Part shown: in pieces, positions 1 to 9,932 of the stretch
Layout: every line of letters starts with the position of its first letter
Position numbering within the stretch: the stretch's first letter is position 1
DNA from: Treponema pedis
Lineage (GTDB): Bacteria; Spirochaetota; Spirochaetia; Treponematales; Treponemataceae
Assembly: GCF_017161325.1 (NCBI RefSeq)
Contig: NZ_CP045670.1
Span: forward strand, 1,043,367 to 1,107,366
Length of the DNA stretch: 64,000 bases
Direction: 5' to 3'
Notes under the pieces: model-generated
Seen by the model: only the letters and a program-made list of their open reading frames with translations
The model's database searches: none
Told to the model about the DNA's origin: nothing
Translations under genes and position numbers: made by a program

Positions 1-675
1 GTAATTCGGAAGTATCTGCGTTATATACGAGCGCAGTGCCGAAAGCGAATTGTTTTCGGTTATTAACCACGCAGGACCTACGATATCGAATAAAAAAGGA
101 TAACCCAAAAGGTTTTTTGCAAGGGTAAAATCTCCCGCCGCAACGGCATTACGTATAGCGGTAGAACTGATGCGTAAATTACCGTTAAGGTTTACGGATT
201 TTATGGAATCAAAGCAAAAGCCAATCTGTGAAGCAAGTTCCTTAATTTCAACCGCTCCAAATCCCCGGCGATATCCGCACGAAAAATCCTCACCTACGGC
301 AAGATACTTTATACGGATAGTTTTTATAAGAATATCGAAGAACTCTTTACCTTCTATTTTAGCGAATTCCGAAGAAAAGTCAATAAGTACGACAAACCGA
401 AAACCCAGCTCTCTGAACTTTTTAAGCCTCAGTCTTAAAGTCGATACGTCTCCGGAATAAGAGCCGTTTTTTACCGAAACGGGCGGACGGAAAAAAGTAA
501 TAATTCCTGAAGGAATTCCGTTTTTTTCAGAATAGTTTAATACATATTTAAAAAGCTCTTTATGCCCCTTATGCGGCCCGTCAAAACCTCCTATCGTAAC
601 GGAGGTTCCTTGCGGGAATAAACACTCTTTAACGGCAATAAGTTCTTCCCACGAAATTATTTTAAAATCTTCCAT
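1..675 (-). CDS. ribF: RibF-like FAD synthetase (partial, C-terminus off the edge)
   Basis: The minus-strand frame starts at ATG 675 and stays open to base 1, giving about 225 residues with no stop. It shows the nucleotidyltransferase signature GGFDGPHKGH near residues 28-37, the VGEDFSCGYRR segment, and the RISSTAIRNAVAAGDF motif near residue 175, all typical of the FAD synthetase (FMN adenylyltransferase) half of RibF. The family makes FMN and FAD from riboflavin in the cytoplasm. The usual start of the riboflavin-kinase domain (a GR-x-LGFPTAN stretch) is not visible before the edge, so it may be diverged or absent. No neighbour helps the call. The FAD synthetase domain is fairly sure; the bifunctional status is not. 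Confidence 0.85.
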   Translation of the reverse strand, partial: MEDFKIISWEELIAVKECLFPQGTSVTIGGFDGPHKGHKELFKYVLNYSEKNGIPSGIITFFRPPVSVKNGSYSGDVSTLRLRLKKFRELGFRFVVLIDFSSEFAKIEGKEFFDILIKTIRIKYLAVGEDFSCGYRRGFGAVEIKELASQIGFCFDSIKSVNLNGNLRISSTAIRNAVAAGDFTLAKNLLGYPFLFDIVGPAWLITENNSLSALRSYITQILPNY

Positions 676-859
676 TCTCTTTTCTTAATTTCAAAATTGT
701 TCTATGAGCGTTAAATTATAAGGATTTTTAGCGGTTAAAACAAGAGGATATGCCCGTATAAAGTTTTTATTAAAAAACTCCTCTCATTCTATATTTTTAT
801 CTTGCTTTTTTTTACCGATAAGTATATAATTGATTTACGTAAAGTATAAAGGAGAGTTA

Positions 860-888
860 TTGACATGAATACAAAAAATCAGTATATT
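860..888 (+). promoter_or_regulatory. sigma70-type promoter of the chemoreceptor gene
   Basis: TTGACA (860-865), a 17-nt spacer and TATATT (883-888) form a near-consensus promoter. The expected start site falls about seven bases on, inside the C tract at 890-904. Confidence 0.7.
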
Positions 889-915
889 ACCCCCCCCCCC
901 CCCCTATCCATATAA
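865..915 (+). CDS. possible leader ORF running through the poly-C tract
   Basis: ATG 865 follows a good Shine-Dalgarno sequence (AAAGGAG near 849-855) and opens a 16-codon frame that reads MNTKNQYIT, then prolines from the C tract, and stops at TAA 913-915. With 14 C instead of 15 the frame would run on to a TGA at the chemoreceptor start, overlapping it as ATGA. It would be transcribed only if a promoter lies upstream of 860, because the best promoter here starts inside the C tract. This is weak as a gene and is recorded for its possible regulatory role. Confidence 0.25.
   Translation: MNTKNQYITPPPPLSI
890..904 (+). repeat. poly-C tract, 15 bases
   Basis: An uninterrupted run of 15 C lies just after the -10 box and 35 bases before the chemoreceptor start codon. 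Runs of this length slip readily, so copy number probably varies in the population. Confidence 0.9.
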
Positions 916-939
916 ATATTTTAAGGAGAAAATTATAAA

Positions 940-3429
940 ATGAAAAAACGTCGCTCCATAAAATTAAAGTTATTGATTATATTCGGATTGTTAACTATGG
1001 CTGCCACTTTTGTATTAAGCCTTTTAGCATCGCAAATTGCAAAAAAAGCCGTTATCGAAAAGGTAGAGGCACACCTTACAGATAAAGCGGTCGATTCCGC
1101 AGAAATTATTGACGGCAGAGTACAGGCCTTTTTCCAATTCCTTGAAGGTATTTCCCGGGCTCCCATACTGCGCGATGACGGTATTTCTTATACCGAAAAA
1201 GCTTTGTATTTAAAAAAAGAAGCTGCATTTAACAATAAGATACATCTTTTAAGTTTGGCCGATATGAGCGGTAATTTATATACATACGGTGAAAAAGTAA
1301 TTGATATAAGCACACAGGAATGGTATGGGCCTACAAGGCAGGGCAAGAATTTTATAAGCGAGCCGTTTATTTCAAAATTGGACGGCTCCCTTATTACGGT
1401 ATTAAGCGTTCCGATTTACGGGGACAATAAAGATATTATAGGGATGTTAAGTGCCACCGTAGACGGATTACTGTTATCGCAAGATATTGACGACATTGTT
1501 GTAGGTAAAACGGGCTATTGTTTTGTTGTCGGAACAACGGGAAATATTATTGCGCATAAAGATAATGAATCGGTTAAAACGGCTTTGAATCCTATAAAGG
1601 CATCGGAAACGGACACGGGCTTTTCTTCTCTTGCGGCTTTTGTACGGCATGCTCTTAATGTGAAAAACACCGAAATAGGTTATTATGATTATAAGGGAAT
1701 ATCCTGTATTGCCTCGTATTCCGCGATAAAAACTACAGGTTGGACCTTAATTATTAAAGCTCCGGTAGAAGAATTTATGGGAACGGTACAAACTTTGCAA
1801 AAGTCTTTAGCTTTTATCGGTATTATAATTTTAATCAGTGCTCTTATCGTTGTATTTCTTACGGCTCATGCAATAGTAAAACCGATTACGGGTGTAGTCG
1901 TTGCTTTAAAAGATATTTCCGAAGGGGAAGGAGATTTAACGGTGCGCCTTCCTTTACACGGTAATGATGAAATAACGGACTTATCTCAATATTTTAATAA
2001 AACAATCGAAAAAATAAAAGCTTCAATTCAGGAAATCGGAAATAATGCGGAAACTATGCTTGACATAGGAGACGCTCTTGCAAACAGTATGACGGAAACC
2101 GCTACTTCCGTAAACCAAATAAGCGCAAACATTGACGGCGTTAAAAAACAAACGCTGACTCAGGCGGCAAGCGTTACGGAAACCGCCGCTACCGTGGAAG
2201 AAATTATTCGAACAATAAAGCAGCTTAATAACAGCATTGAAAATCAGGCTGCAAGTGTAGCTCAATCTTCTTCTTCGGTAGAGGAGATGGTTGCAAATAT
2301 AAGTTCAATTACTCAAACTCTCGGAAAAAGCGATAATATAATTAAAGAGCTTGCAACCGCTACGGCGGACGGTAAAGAAACATTGAGTTCTTCAAATACC
2401 ATAACGCAAAAAATTTCGGAAGAATCCGGCAGCTTAATGGAAGCTTCAAGTGTTATTCAGCATATTGCAAGTCAAACAAATCTTTTAGCTATGAATGCGG
2501 CGATAGAGGCAGCTCATGCGGGTGATGCCGGAAAGGGTTTTGCGGTTGTTGCGGACGAAATCCGAAAATTGGCCGAAGAGTCTTCGGCTCAAGGAAAAAC
2601 AATAACCGCTACCTTAAAAACTCTTTCAACCGAAATCGATACCCTTTCGGAATCCTCTAAAACGGTTGAAGAAAAATTCAATGCTATTTTTTCTTTGGCG
2701 GAAAATGTTAAAGAAATGAGTAACCGAATTATGGAAGCTATGCACGAACAGGAAAACGGCAGTAAGGAAGTTCTTAATGCAATCCGTAATATAAATATGG
2801 TAACTGTAGAAGTAAAAGAAGGTTCCGAAGAAATGCTGAAAGGAGGCGAAGGTGTCGCCGAAGAAATGCAAAAACTTGACGGCCTGACCAGAGTTATTAC
2901 CGACAGTATGAATGAAATGGCGTCCGGAACGAGTCAAATAAATACTTCAGTGGAAGAGGTAACGGTAATAGCTCAGAAGAATAAAATAAGTATAGAGAAT
3001 TTATCAAATGAGGTAAATAAATTTAAAGTAGGAAATAGTGAAAAGCGGACTGCCGTTAAAAAATCGGAAAGGACTATTGATTTAAATAATGCAATTAAAC
3101 GGCACGTAGAATGGAAGGTAAAACTCCGCACCGCAATTGATTTACATGAAAAACTTGATGCCGAAACCATTTCCAAAGATAATAAATGCGAATTCGGAGA
3201 ATGGCTGCACAGCGAAGCAACCGAAAAATATAGAAATTTACCCTCATTTGCAGTTTGTTTGGCAAAGCATGCTCAATTTCATAAAGAAGCGGGTAAGGTT
3301 GCCTCTACAATCAATGCGGGAAAATTTGAAGAAGCCGAACTTATGTTAAATTCCGATTCGTCTTTCAGTGCGGCTTCAAGCGAGGTTGCCTCCGCGGTTA
3401 CGGCTCTTAAAACGGAAATAGGTTTATAG
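940..3429 (+). CDS. methyl-accepting chemotaxis protein with C-terminal CZB domain
   Basis: This transmembrane chemoreceptor would report a ligand or redox signal to CheA/CheW. TM1 lies near residues 10-32, followed by a roughly 255-residue periplasmic Cache-like sensor, TM2 (about 288-312) and a HAMP linker (about 312-365). The signalling coiled coil has the hallmark hairpin near residues 520-548 ([20 protein letters not shown]). Residues from about 715 form a chemoreceptor zinc-binding (CZB) domain, with [13 protein letters not shown] and HAQFH supplying its His/Cys ligands. The start is set by AAGGAG at 922-927. The gene stands alone, converging on holA. Expression may depend on the poly-C tract just upstream. 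The MCP call is secure; the ligand is unknown. Confidence 0.95.
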   Translation: MKKRRSIKLKLLIIFGLLTMAATFVLSLLASQIAKKAVIEKVEAHLTDKAVDSAEIIDGRVQAFFQFLEGISRAPILRDDGISYTEKALYLKKEAAFNNKIHLLSLADMSGNLYTYGEKVIDISTQEWYGPTRQGKNFISEPFISKLDGSLITVLSVPIYGDNKDIIGMLSATVDGLLLSQDIDDIVVGKTGYCFVVGTTGNIIAHKDNESVKTALNPIKASETDTGFSSLAAFVRHALNVKNTEIGYYDYKGISCIASYSAIKTTGWTLIIKAPVEEFMGTVQTLQKSLAFIGIIILISALIVVFLTAHAIVKPITGVVVALKDISEGEGDLTVRLPLHGNDEITDLSQYFNKTIEKIKASIQEIGNNAETMLDIGDALANSMTETATSVNQISANIDGVKKQTLTQAASVTETAATVEEIIRTIKQLNNSIENQAASVAQSSSSVEEMVANISSITQTLGKSDNIIKELATATADGKETLSSSNTITQKISEESGSLMEASSVIQHIASQTNLLAMNAAIEAAHAGDAGKGFAVVADEIRKLAEESSAQGKTITATLKTLSTEIDTLSESSKTVEEKFNAIFSLAENVKEMSNRIMEAMHEQENGSKEVLNAIRNINMVTVEVKEGSEEMLKGGEGVAEEMQKLDGLTRVITDSMNEMASGTSQINTSVEEVTVIAQKNKISIENLSNEVNKFKVGNSEKRTAVKKSERTIDLNNAIKRHVEWKVKLRTAIDLHEKLDAETISKDNKCEFGEWLHSEATEKYRNLPSFAVCLAKHAQFHKEAGKVASTINAGKFEEAELMLNSDSSFSAASSEVASAVTALKTEIGL

Positions 3430-3439
3430 CAATTGCCGT

Positions 3440-4444
3440 TTAAACATATTTTGCAATGGAATCTCCGGATTTTCCGGTAATTTCGTAAAGACAAATTTCC
3501 ATAAGCGTATTTTGTAAGCCCGTTCCCATTGAGCGGAGCTTTAAATCCGTTTCGGCAAGTAAGGCTATAATTTTTGTGCAGCGGTTTCCGTTCCAAAGGT
3601 TTGCAGCGCGTCTATATTGCGTAATTGCATTTTTGCTTGTAAAGCCCAAGCGTTTTAAAGCAAAATCATCAAGATAAGCGTTTTCACGGTGAGCTTCGTG
3701 CCAATCGTTTAAACGGCGAAAACAATAAGTAAGACCTGCAATTATCTGCACGGGAGAAGAATTTTTTGAAAGCATCAACTTTTGCGTAATGGATAAGGCA
3801 GCTTCCAAATCGGCAAGGGTAAGCGCATTAAAAAGCGTAAACGGAGTTTCTTCTTTATTGTGCGCAAAAAATTTTTCTATATCTTCCTGTGTAATTACCG
3901 AGCCTTTTTGTAAAAATAAGGCCAAATGAGAGCACGCCGTCTTTAATGCATCGGTATTGTTTTCCACTAATTCCAAAAGAGAATCGACGGCGGAGTTTTC
4001 GATTTTAATGCCTTCTTTAAAAAAGAAATTACGTATCCACTCCTGTTTTTTATTTTCGAACATTTCCCAAAATATTTTTTGCTGTGCTTTTGGAACCGTA
4101 TCCGAGATTTTCTTTAAAACTGAAATTTCATCGGAAATTAAAATTAAAAAGGAATCGTTTTGAATATTATCAGCGGAAACCGAGTCAATCCAATTTGTTA
4201 AAAGTTCTATATCTTCTTTTTTTTTAATAAGTTCGGCAGATTTTAAGATAACAAGTTTAGCCGGCGAAAAAAGAGATGCGTTTTGTAAAAGAGAAATTAC
4301 GCTTCCCATATCGGTTTCGCCCGCATACATTGTATGAGTTTCCATATCGCCGTATTTTTTTAAAAGAGTTTTTGAAATTGTTTCAACTGCGGTGTTTCGC
4401 TCTCCTATTTCAGGTCCCAAAAAAAGCCAAACCGGACTCGGCAC
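3440..4444 (-). CDS. holA: DNA polymerase III delta subunit
   Basis: The 334-residue product resembles HolA, the clamp-loader subunit that opens the sliding clamp. The N-terminus reads VWLFLGPEIGERN, a degenerate P-loop as in HolA, followed by long helical segments including LVILKSAELIKKKED and the C-terminal LKLRSMGTGLQNTLMEI. Length matches the family (330-345). An in-frame ATG exists further upstream at 4513, but GTG 4444 is preceded by GGAGG at 4451-4455 with good spacing and better matches the family N-terminus. The gene converges on the chemoreceptor with 10 bases between stops. Confidence 0.85.
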   Translation of the reverse strand: MPSPVWLFLGPEIGERNTAVETISKTLLKKYGDMETHTMYAGETDMGSVISLLQNASLFSPAKLVILKSAELIKKKEDIELLTNWIDSVSADNIQNDSFLILISDEISVLKKISDTVPKAQQKIFWEMFENKKQEWIRNFFFKEGIKIENSAVDSLLELVENNTDALKTACSHLALFLQKGSVITQEDIEKFFAHNKEETPFTLFNALTLADLEAALSITQKLMLSKNSSPVQIIAGLTYCFRRLNDWHEAHRENAYLDDFALKRLGFTSKNAITQYRRAANLWNGNRCTKIIALLAETDLKLRSMGTGLQNTLMEICLYEITGKSGDSIAKYV

Positions 4445-4488
4445 AATATTCCTCCTGCCAAAAATTATTTTATAATATTTTTCCGAAT

Positions 4489-5262
4489 TTAAAATAAAAA
4501 CGGAAAAATGCACTTAGGTTTTATACTTTCAAATTCTTCAGGGAAGTCTTCTTTGTACTTTTTGTTAATTGCATAAGAGCGCGGCACTAAATTTGCCGCC
4601 GTCCAAAATGCAAAAAGAGCTCCGGCAAGGCTCCACGATAAAATAGCGAAACCGCACCATTCTATTATTTCTCCAAAATAGTTTGCGCTGGAAACATAGC
4701 GGTACATTCTTTTATGCGGAAAATAATGAGCCGTATCGCCTTCTTTACGAAGCGAGCGGATATATTTGTCCGAGTCGATATTTATAGCCATTCCCGAAAG
4801 AAAAATAAACACTCCTATTATAAAGCGCGGGTCGTAAAGCCACGAAATTCGGTACATATCTTTAGGCGATAAATAAAAAAGCCATGAACCTATTAAAAAA
4901 GCATTTACCGTGTTAAACAAAACGCCCATTAGAACGACCGTTACGGGCATCTTGCTTTTTCCTTTTAATAAAAACGGAAAAATTAAAACGCGTTGAGAGT
5001 AATGTAAAATAAAAAAACTTCCTATAATAATACGTACAAAATTTTCACCCGATGCCCAAATGCACATAAGTGTAATCATTGTAATTAAAGTCGGTACTTC
5101 CATAATAAACCATGCGGCCTTATTATTAAAAGAAAATCCCCAGTTTTTATTTATCATTTTTCCGTAGCCTGCCGGTATAAAAAACAAGGCTATAAAACAA
5201 ATAAGTCCCAAACCGAAAAGAATAATTTCGGTAATATTAAATGCAAATAAAAGTTTGTTCAT
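4489..5262 (-). CDS. 3-oxo-5-alpha-steroid 4-dehydrogenase / DUF1295-type membrane protein
   Basis: The 257-residue protein has six or seven membrane segments. Its C-terminus carries the family signature: YRYVSSANYFGEIIEWCGF near residue 190, then LVPRSYAINKKY and a terminal PFLF. The fold is shared by steroid 5-alpha-reductases and isoprenylcysteine methyltransferase-like enzymes. In bacteria the substrate is generally unknown, perhaps a lipid or isoprenoid. There is no Shine-Dalgarno sequence before ATG 5262; a TTGACA-18-TATACT promoter ends only 10 bases upstream, so the message may be nearly leaderless. It lies head-to-tail after the TPR gene. Confidence 0.8.
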   Translation of the reverse strand: MNKLLFAFNITEIILFGLGLICFIALFFIPAGYGKMINKNWGFSFNNKAAWFIMEVPTLITMITLMCIWASGENFVRIIIGSFFILHYSQRVLIFPFLLKGKSKMPVTVVLMGVLFNTVNAFLIGSWLFYLSPKDMYRISWLYDPRFIIGVFIFLSGMAINIDSDKYIRSLRKEGDTAHYFPHKRMYRYVSSANYFGEIIEWCGFAILSWSLAGALFAFWTAANLVPRSYAINKKYKEDFPEEFESIKPKCIFPFLF

Positions 5263-5272
5263 AAGAAAAACA

Positions 5273-5302
5273 AGTATAGTTTATTTTAGGCGGAAGTGTC
5301 AA
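5273..5302 (-). promoter_or_regulatory. promoter of the steroid-reductase-like gene
   Basis: On the minus strand, TTGACA (5302-5297), an 18-nt spacer and TATACT (5278-5273) sit ten bases before ATG 5262. Confidence 0.6.
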
Positions 5303-5482
5303 GATTCGTCATTCCCGCCGAGCTTATACTTTGAATGATTTTGTCGAGTTTTTCGCTGCACGCTTCGGCAAAGCCTTTGTCCGGCAATTGCGATGCGACC
5401 AATCGCAAATAACCCAGCGTACTTTTTAATCTTTCTTCCGTTAAATTTTTAGGTTCCAGGGTTTTTATTAAACTTTTTTTTT
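5286..5482 (-). other. out-of-frame C-terminal extension of the TPR protein
   Basis: If the nine-A run (T at 5474-5482 on the plus strand) had eight bases, the TPR protein would skip its stop at 5449 and gain about 60 residues ending at a TAA at 5286. The extension reads SLIKTLEPKNLTEERLK and then LRLVASQLPDKGF, which looks like coding sequence. Either the run is miscounted, it slips, or the gene has lost its true C-terminus. Confidence 0.5.
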
Positions 5483-8331
5483 ATATTCATTAAAATAATT
5501 CTGTTTTTTAAACCCAAATCGCCTGAAAGCTTATCGATAACATATTCCATTTGAATACGTTCGTTGCTTATTAAAAACTTTTTTAAATTTTCTTCAGGGA
5601 GGCTTTTCATTAAATCGCTTAAATACGAAAATAACTTTATTATTTCGGAATTTTCTATTGCTTCCAATTCCCGTTCAAAATGAGGAGATTTTTTTACGGT
5701 GCGGGGAATTAAATTTGCATAACTTGTTTTACCTGTCGCCGCGGAACTTTTTGTTTCGGAAACGGTATCCGAAGCGGCGGATTTTTCCTCTTCAAATAAA
5801 GAAGCCGCATTATTTTTTCTTTTTTCGAATTGTTTAATTTTAGAAGCAAGCTCTCCCGCCATGGCATCAAGAGACTCAACCGTTTTATTAAGCGATGCCA
5901 AAGCTTGCGTTACCCTGCTGTCGTTTTGAAGGTCAAAACCTTTAGAAGAAACCGCCTCATTTTGAACTTGGCCGCCGTCTTGAGAAAAAATATTTTCCGA
6001 ACCGCCGCCTCCAAGGCCTTCCGTATTTTTAGCGGGTATAGGGTTACCGGGTCTTTCCGGCTCATTTAAAGCGGCACGTGTATCTTCCGAAATTTTGTTT
6101 TCGTTTTGAAACTGAGCGGCTCTTTTCTGTTGAAGTAAAGGCTCCTTTTCCGGCAAATAGCCGAATCCCTCTTCTGCGTCCGTATCCGAATACGGTTTGA
6201 ATCCGGTATCCCCGGTTAAGCCGCCGCTTAAATTCGAGGCGGGCTCTTTTCCCGTTTCGGAAAAATTATTCTGTTCCGCGCCGTTATTTATACCGCCGGT
6301 TGTTCCTGTTTCCCGTTTATTCGGAAAATCAAGAATTTCTTCTTCCTCGGTAAATTCCATTTTAGGTTTGGCCTCCGCCCCTCCGTTTCCGGAGCCGCTG
6401 CCGTAAGGAGTGCCGGAAGAAACCGAGGAAGGTGTAATATCGGGCAATTGAAATTCTTCTTGAGGAATTATATCCTGATTTTTTTTGCTTGAGGAAGAAA
6501 GGTTAAAAGAAGCCGGTCCTGAATCGCCTGTTTCGGGAGCGTCGTCTATGGGAGTATCCAAAGACATCGTATCGTCAATTTCACTGTCCGAGCCTTCAAA
6601 CAACTCTTCATCCGCCAATTCCATTAAATCGTCAAAAGGCATTTCCAAATCCGGAGTATCTTCAATGGCTTCCCCCAGAGTAAGTTCGTCTTCCGTTTCG
6701 TTTTCGTTTTTTACATCTTGAGCGCTTAAGTTATCCTCAATCGGAGACAAATCCATTTCTTCATTAGGGGTGCGGAGTAAGTCGATGTTTTTATTTAAAA
6801 TGGAATCATCGCCGTAATTACTTACGGCATCTTCATACATTTGAAGAGAATCCGGCAAATCATTTATGCCCAAATTATCTTCGCTTTGTATTTGAATCAT
6901 ATCGGCCGCTACTTGTACGGCTTTTGCCGTGTTTCCGAGTTTTTTATTAAGTTCCAATATAGCTGCCAATACCTGTGTATTTTTTTCGTCATTTTTGAGT
7001 ATTTTTTTATACTCGGTTTTGGCTTTATCGTATTGCTCCATTTCGGTATATGCCTTACCGAGTTTTAGCCTTGCATCGATATCCTGCGGTTTTTCAGTTA
7101 AATATTTTAAAAGCTGCTCTGAAGATTCTTCAAATTTTTCGTTATGGAAATATAAATCCGCAAGCTCAAGTCTTAAATTTATTTCGTCAGGGGAAAGTTT
7201 TAAAAGACGCTCGAAAATATTTTCAGCTTTTTTATTTTCCCCGAGCATAGAAAAAAGTTTTCCTTGCGATTTTAACACTTCAAAGTCATTGCCCCATTTT
7301 ACCGCTAAAGTGTTCAGGATATCTTTTGCTTTCGTATAATCTTCAAGCATCAGTGCCGTATCGGCGGTATCAAGCAATAATTTTTTGTTGTCGGTATTTT
7401 TTTCTATACCGTTTAATAACACATTAAATGCGTCAAAATATCTGTTTTGCGATTTTAATAATTTTGAATATCCTAAAATTGCCGGAAGATATTTTTCGTT
7501 TATTTTTAAAGCGTTTTTATAATAGTTTTCAGCTTCATCTTTTTCATTTTTTATTTCATATAACTCCGCAAGACGTGAAAAGTCTTTTTCGTTTTGCCCG
7601 TTTAAACCTATTATGGTTTTGTAAACGGCAATGGCTTTTTGTATATTTCCGGTTGAAACATAACAATCCGTAAGTCCCAGCAGAGCTTCATACCAGTTGG
7701 GTTTTGTCGTTAATGCGGTTTGATAAGATAAAATTGCATCTTTATAAGATTTACGTAATTTATAAATTTCTGCAATATTAAAATGTAAAAACGGATTATT
7801 GGGGTCTATACGGAGTCCCATTTTATAAGATTCGATTGCTTTAATATAATCTTTACATAAAAAATATACGGTACCTAAATGGTTGTAGGCCAGTGCATCA
7901 TCGGGTTTTATTTCCAATACTTCGCTGAAACACAGGGCTGCATTTTTATAATCGCCTTGCTGTTTATAAGTATTTCCGAGATTATATAATGTAGTTTCGT
8001 TTTTTTCATCCAATGATTTTGCGTTTTTTAATATGTCAATGGATTCTTTAAATAAATTAAGCCGTCTATAAATTACACCGAGATTATTTTCAATATCTAT
8101 ATTATCCGGTTTTATTTTATTCAGGTCTTTATAAACCGAAAGCCCTTTTTCAAGATTTCCCGAACGGATATAAATTTTCCCTAAAAGCGATTTAAGTGCG
8201 ATTACTTCATCAATATTTTCCGTATCCGTTTTTTTTAATTGAGAAATTAAAATTTTTTCCGCAAACTCGTAATCCCTTGCCAAAAGGGCTGAATTGGCTT
8301 GTTCGATTATTATATTAAAATCACTTGACAT
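5449..8331 (-). CDS. large tetratricopeptide-repeat protein
   Basis: The 960-residue protein has a first half (about 5-510) made of tandem 34-residue TPR units, with repeating motifs such as LGNTYKQQGDYKNAALCF and HLGTVYFLCKDYIKAIESY. Residues about 520-760 are acidic, Pro/Gly/Ser-rich and probably disordered. A helical C-terminal part (about 770-960) follows. There is no signal peptide or membrane segment, so a cytoplasmic scaffold is likely; similar proteins are common in treponemes without a defined role. The start is supported by GGAG seven bases upstream of ATG 8331. It follows the LamG protein by 12 bases, probably co-transcribed. The C-terminus appears frameshifted at an A9 run. Confidence 0.85.
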   Translation of the reverse strand: MSSDFNIIIEQANSALLARDYEFAEKILISQLKKTDTENIDEVIALKSLLGKIYIRSGNLEKGLSVYKDLNKIKPDNIDIENNLGVIYRRLNLFKESIDILKNAKSLDEKNETTLYNLGNTYKQQGDYKNAALCFSEVLEIKPDDALAYNHLGTVYFLCKDYIKAIESYKMGLRIDPNNPFLHFNIAEIYKLRKSYKDAILSYQTALTTKPNWYEALLGLTDCYVSTGNIQKAIAVYKTIIGLNGQNEKDFSRLAELYEIKNEKDEAENYYKNALKINEKYLPAILGYSKLLKSQNRYFDAFNVLLNGIEKNTDNKKLLLDTADTALMLEDYTKAKDILNTLAVKWGNDFEVLKSQGKLFSMLGENKKAENIFERLLKLSPDEINLRLELADLYFHNEKFEESSEQLLKYLTEKPQDIDARLKLGKAYTEMEQYDKAKTEYKKILKNDEKNTQVLAAILELNKKLGNTAKAVQVAADMIQIQSEDNLGINDLPDSLQMYEDAVSNYGDDSILNKNIDLLRTPNEEMDLSPIEDNLSAQDVKNENETEDELTLGEAIEDTPDLEMPFDDLMELADEELFEGSDSEIDDTMSLDTPIDDAPETGDSGPASFNLSSSSKKNQDIIPQEEFQLPDITPSSVSSGTPYGSGSGNGGAEAKPKMEFTEEEEILDFPNKRETGTTGGINNGAEQNNFSETGKEPASNLSGGLTGDTGFKPYSDTDAEEGFGYLPEKEPLLQQKRAAQFQNENKISEDTRAALNEPERPGNPIPAKNTEGLGGGGSENIFSQDGGQVQNEAVSSKGFDLQNDSRVTQALASLNKTVESLDAMAGELASKIKQFEKRKNNAASLFEEEKSAASDTVSETKSSAATGKTSYANLIPRTVKKSPHFERELEAIENSEIIKLFSYLSDLMKSLPEENLKKFLISNERIQMEYVIDKLSGDLGLKNRIILMNIKKKFNKNPGT

Positions 8332-8343
8332 TTTTAACTCCGC

Positions 8344-9867
8344 TTATTCTTTTTTACTTTGCAAAGGGCGGGCATAAACTTCTTTGGAAGTCGCCCCCGA
8401 ATGAGCTCCGTTTTCTTCATCGTAGGCCGCAATTGCAAAAAAATAGTTTTTCCCGTTTTTTAATTTTTCAATTTTATACTTTGTAACATTGCCCGCATCA
8501 ATAGGGGAACCGGGATATTGATATTCTCCTTTTTTTTCTCCGAAATAAATTAAATATCCTTTAGTATCGAAATCCACCGAGGGTGCCCATATAAGCTCCA
8601 CAGCTCCGTCGAGAGCCTTTGCAAACACCTTGGCGGGGGGAAGAGGTTCTCCGTCTTTTTCATACTGAAATACAATGGAGTGAATAAGCGGTGATTTCGT
8701 TCCGTTTGAATCGGGATAAATATCGCATGCAATTTGAAAAAATCTTCCCGTTATATCTTTGACGGCTTCATTAAATTTTACGGTTTTCCATTCAGGATAA
8801 TTTTCAGTCCAATTAAACGGGCTATCGGCACTGCGTATAAAAAATTCAACATCGGTTTGTGCGGGATTGTCAAAAGAAGCTTTTAACATCTTTGCAACGG
8901 ATTTTTTCCCGCCGGAATCTATTATATTTGTTTCTATTCTGCCGCCTTCAAGCGGATACTTTTCAAATAAAGAGGCGACTTCCCAGGACATGGCAGGCTC
9001 TGTAAATTGTTTTACTACTTTTAGCTCATCGATAAGACCTGAATAGTTTAAGGCGATTACAACATCGGAAGGAGTGCCCAGCATGGAATACATAACTTGA
9101 GAGCCTTCTCTGCCGGTTGAAGTTAAATAAATTATATCTTCGGTTCTTCCGTTCATTCTATATTCCAAAAGACCGGTTTCGTCGTTATATGTAATTAAGT
9201 GATGACTCCATGTTTCAGGTATGATATTTGATTTGCCTAAAAGTCTTACATCAATTCCCTTATTGTTTTTGTCCTGCCAGATATTAAAAAATTCCCATTC
9301 AAGTTTATTGTTAAGTATACTGGCTATTATATTCTGATACATAGTCTTTTTTTTATCCATCAAAGAAGCCCACCACTTTAAAATTTTACTTCCGCTTTCG
9401 GCAGCCTGCGGATAAAGCCAAAACTCTATGGTAAAAGATTTAAGTATCGTGTTTCCGGCAAAAAACGAGTCGGGCATAGGCATTAATTTTACACCGCCCG
9501 TTTTTGAATGCGGGCTGCATAATCCCGCTCCTTCACCGAATTTTGCCTTATCGGAATCCGTTCGGATAACCGAGTGTTCCGTTAAAGAATATGAGCCTGT
9601 TTCTTCAACAGGTTCGTCAAAATCGAAGCTTATATACATATCCGTTTTAGATGAAGTCTTTGAAACGGAGGAGGTCAGTCCTACGGAATCATAGCCGAAT
9701 TTTCCTTTGCGGATTTTTATATTTGAAGAAGATAGTAAATTATTCCAACCGGATTTTCCACCGAATTCAAGGGCGGCTTCTTCATTGAATACCGAAAATG
9801 AAGAAAAACAAAAAAATCCGAGTATAAATAATATTTTCCTTTTTAAAATAAGTTTAAATTTATACAT
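8344..9867 (-). CDS. exported LamG / fibronectin type III protein
   Basis: The 507-residue protein starts with a hydrophobic signal sequence (ILFILGFFCFSSFSVF near residues 12-27). Residues about 70-270 resemble a LamG/concanavalin-like jelly roll, including FTIEFWLYPQ and WSHHLITYNDETGLLEYRMNG. Residues about 410-500 read as a fibronectin type III domain (AKALDGAVELIWAPSVDFD, then NGKNYFFAIAAYDEENG). It is likely periplasmic or surface-exposed and binds glycans or proteins; no catalytic residues were recognised. The downstream TPR gene follows by 12 bases, suggesting one operon. Confidence 0.75.
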   Translation of the reverse strand: MYKFKLILKRKILFILGFFCFSSFSVFNEEAALEFGGKSGWNNLLSSSNIKIRKGKFGYDSVGLTSSVSKTSSKTDMYISFDFDEPVEETGSYSLTEHSVIRTDSDKAKFGEGAGLCSPHSKTGGVKLMPMPDSFFAGNTILKSFTIEFWLYPQAAESGSKILKWWASLMDKKKTMYQNIIASILNNKLEWEFFNIWQDKNNKGIDVRLLGKSNIIPETWSHHLITYNDETGLLEYRMNGRTEDIIYLTSTGREGSQVMYSMLGTPSDVVIALNYSGLIDELKVVKQFTEPAMSWEVASLFEKYPLEGGRIETNIIDSGGKKSVAKMLKASFDNPAQTDVEFFIRSADSPFNWTENYPEWKTVKFNEAVKDITGRFFQIACDIYPDSNGTKSPLIHSIVFQYEKDGEPLPPAKVFAKALDGAVELIWAPSVDFDTKGYLIYFGEKKGEYQYPGSPIDAGNVTKYKIEKLKNGKNYFFAIAAYDEENGAHSGATSKEVYARPLQSKKE

Positions 9868-9932
9868 ATCACTTTAGATTATCGGCGGAAAAGTTGTAAG
9901 TGTTTAGGGAAATAGGGCAGCTTTCACAGGTT

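Noticed and set aside
170..460. Plus-strand ORF of 96 codons
   Set aside because: It is antisense to the RibF-like gene, which has clear family motifs; the ORF's own product shows none.
2023..2937. Long minus-strand ORFs inside the chemoreceptor
   Set aside because: They lie opposite a gene with strong domain evidence, have no ribosome sites and resemble nothing.
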